A stretch of DNA of 64,000 bases, taken from the NCBI GenBank assembly GCA_037893245.1, contig JBAIAA010000077.1, positions 682,001 through 746,000 of the forward strand, in the 5' to 3' direction. Both the position numbers and the translations under genes were made by a program. Position 1 is the first letter of the stretch; the number at the start of each line of letters is the position of its first letter. This DNA is from Crossaster papposus. Its lineage: Eukaryota > Echinodermata > Asteroidea > Velatida > Solasteridae. The notes under the pieces were generated by a model. It had not been told where the DNA came from, did not search any database, and saw nothing but the letters and a program-made list of their open reading frames with translations. This document shows, one piece after another, positions 59,635 to 64,000 of this stretch.

Positions 59635-60734
59635 TGCATTGCAGTCTCATTTTCTCTTTCTTGACATATCACTGATTCAGAGATTATTAGTGTTATTTGT
59701 TGGTAATGGACTCGGATGTTCATTGTTTCAGTTCTGTTCTTGTGATTGTGGTTTGGTTCCTGTCCTCGCTACCATGGCTACTGCAAACACAACCTTTGTT
59801 TACAATTTTCAAGAGTCAACCAGATCAACTGTGTACAATTTCTGATGTTAACAGTTATCAATACACAGCCTTTTATTTGTAAAGTGTTAGTTTCAACAGA
59901 GCATGAAATGAAGCTTATCAATTTTTTGTTTAACTCGCATTGTAGAGAATTTAACAAATCTCTTGAATGAGTATGCATTTCACACATACCCAGATGTACC
60001 CTACCAGATTGATAGTTGTTCCATCCTAGCCGTAATGAGCCAATTAGCAGACTTGACTGATCAAATTTAAATACTTCCCCAGAATGTTTTCAGGAAGCGT
60101 GTCCGGATCGGCTTACTTGGACATTTATAATCCTGCAAATTAAAAATGTCCTTTCAACTGCAAGACGCTACACAACTAATTAGTGTCTCAAGCTTATGCC
60201 ATAAATATTTTCAAGCATTTCTCAAGGTCTTGAGTGAGGAATTGAAATTTAGAACGTTGGATAACAAGGACAAATGGCACCGACGTCTTGGCCCAAAATC
60301 CACAGAGCTATGGGCACAATTATATTTGGGGAGCCTATAATCATTCTTACGCAGCCACACGTGATCGAGTCGATGGCACGTAAAGGCCCCTCTGGCAGCC
60401 GGCCATACGACCCATACATGTATCTGACCATGGAGCTTAGCCAAAGATTGGTTTGGAGGACAAAATCAGGATAAAAGTAGGCCTTTTGTGGACTTCATGG
60501 AGTATTTTTGGTTGATACTCAACCATGTCTATTATTGGCCTTATTTGACACGTTCTGTACCCTCAACTAATTAGCTCTTGGGTGTGAGTAAGATACAAAA
60601 TATATTCAATGAGATTTAATTGTTCAGTTGTGGGACCAAAAAATAGGAGAAAGTAGGAAAACACTTTAAAGCCTGCTAATGTTAAAAGCCAAGAGGATAT
60701 AAAATTCAAACCAACCAACCAACCTTGGCAAGCT
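59635..60734. other. SMAD2/3 intron, no gene seen
   Basis: No coding or repeat structure supported. Confidence 0.5.
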
Positions 60735-60830
60735 CAGTTTTTGTGTAGGTTCGGCATCTGCACTAGTAAGCAACTGGTGTCAGGTTCGAACCCCTGCTCA
60801 AAGCACTGAATGTTACCCTTGCTCTATGAG
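60735..60830 (+). mobile_element. tRNA-headed SINE relic
   Basis: GGCATCTGCACTAGTAAGCA followed by GGTTCGAACCCCTGC (B-box). Body decayed. Confidence 0.4.
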
Positions 60831-63631
<2,801 letters not shown>

Positions 63632-63706
63632 TTTGTGATGTTGATGTGTCGATGCTGGCTTCACTGGTATCCATCTCCTCATTATGGTGACTAGGAGAAG
63701 GATTTT
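63632..63706 (-). CDS. SMAD2/3: SMAD2/3, linker exon
   Basis: 75 bp, acceptor TTCCCTGCAG and donor A|GTAAGC. Encodes NPSPSHHNEEMDTSEASIDT then STSQ, a Ser/Thr-rich segment like the end of the SMAD2/3 linker that precedes the MH2 domain. The final A joins CT of the next exon as a Thr codon. Assigned by phase, position and composition; the peptide alone is not diagnostic. MH1 and the first linker exons lie beyond 64000. Confidence 0.85.
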
Positions 63707-64000
63707 CTGCAGGGAAACCAGAAAACAAAAAGATACAAAAAAAATTTATTACTTAAATAACAGCATTAAATGTCACTAAAGGTAACATGCGAGAACCTAT
63801 TGTAAAGGTACATGTAATATAAAACATTTACTTTTGCTTGAATCTTTGGGTAGATTTGAGGATAAGTATTTTTTACCAACTGTTACACTGACCTCTTCCA
63901 TATAGATGCTGGAAAACCAAGAAAGAAATGCGGTTCTTGTAGTCTGGTTCCCTGACCCTACTTCAGATGAAACAGTGCATTTTATAGCCATCAGGGTTAT
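63707..64000 (-). other. SMAD2/3 intron, right edge
   Basis: A 64-codon minus-strand frame (63797-63991) shows no SMAD similarity. No exon recognised. Confidence 0.5.

Noticed and set aside
63797-63991. Further SMAD2/3 exon at the right edge
   Set aside because: No similarity to SMAD linker or MH1 and no matching splice phases.

Overview
This is a gene-poor, repeat-rich piece of a marine invertebrate nuclear genome, most likely an echinoderm (sea star-like) or a close deuterostome. The reasons are spliced genes with canonical GT-AG introns, a TGF-beta/activin-type SMAD, several CR1-like LINEs, tRNA-headed SINEs with a shared marine-invertebrate body, dense MITEs and very frequent TACATGTA / ACCGGT palindromes. 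The species call is inference; no search was run.

Three gene bodies are supported. On the plus strand a single long exon (39052-40485) encodes an F-box/WD40 protein, a probable SCF ubiquitin-ligase substrate adaptor. On the minus strand four exons (63632-63706, 61504-61722, 57648-57785, 49548-49816) encode the end of the linker and the whole MH2 domain of SMAD2/3; phases agree at every junction and the MH1 exons lie beyond the right edge. The two genes converge, with about 9 kb between their stop codons. A third, small GC-rich gene (6609-7013, plus) encodes an unrecognised 134-residue protein with a signal-like hydrophobic segment. A fourth host exon (from 23824) is split by a hAT-type transposon.

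Layout: 1-1740 decayed virus-like DNA element; 1880-2640 L1/Tx1-type LINE ORF1; 2885-5915 a Jockey-like LINE interrupted by a CR1 LINE that is itself interrupted by a foldback element; 6609-7013 small secreted-type gene; 7.4-12.3 kb minisatellites and MITEs; 12.6-14.8 kb a TTAA MITE split by an interlocked pair of inverted-repeat Harbinger-like elements; 15-23 kb CR1 remnants and nested MITEs; 23.8-26 kb the interrupted exon; 26.8-29.3 kb a Ty3/Gypsy fossil; 29.5-30.3 kb an in-frame tandem repeat; 31-38.9 kb LINE, SINE and MITE material; 39-40.5 kb F-box/WD40 gene; 41-48.9 kb intergenic with MITEs and a Penelope-like remnant; 48.9-64 kb SMAD2/3.

Nothing here forms an operon or gene system. 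The most unusual content is structural: interlocked inverted repeats, multi-level nested elements, a near-perfect 104-bp palindrome, minisatellites grown inside MITEs, and repeats packed into SMAD2/3 introns and probable 3' UTR.
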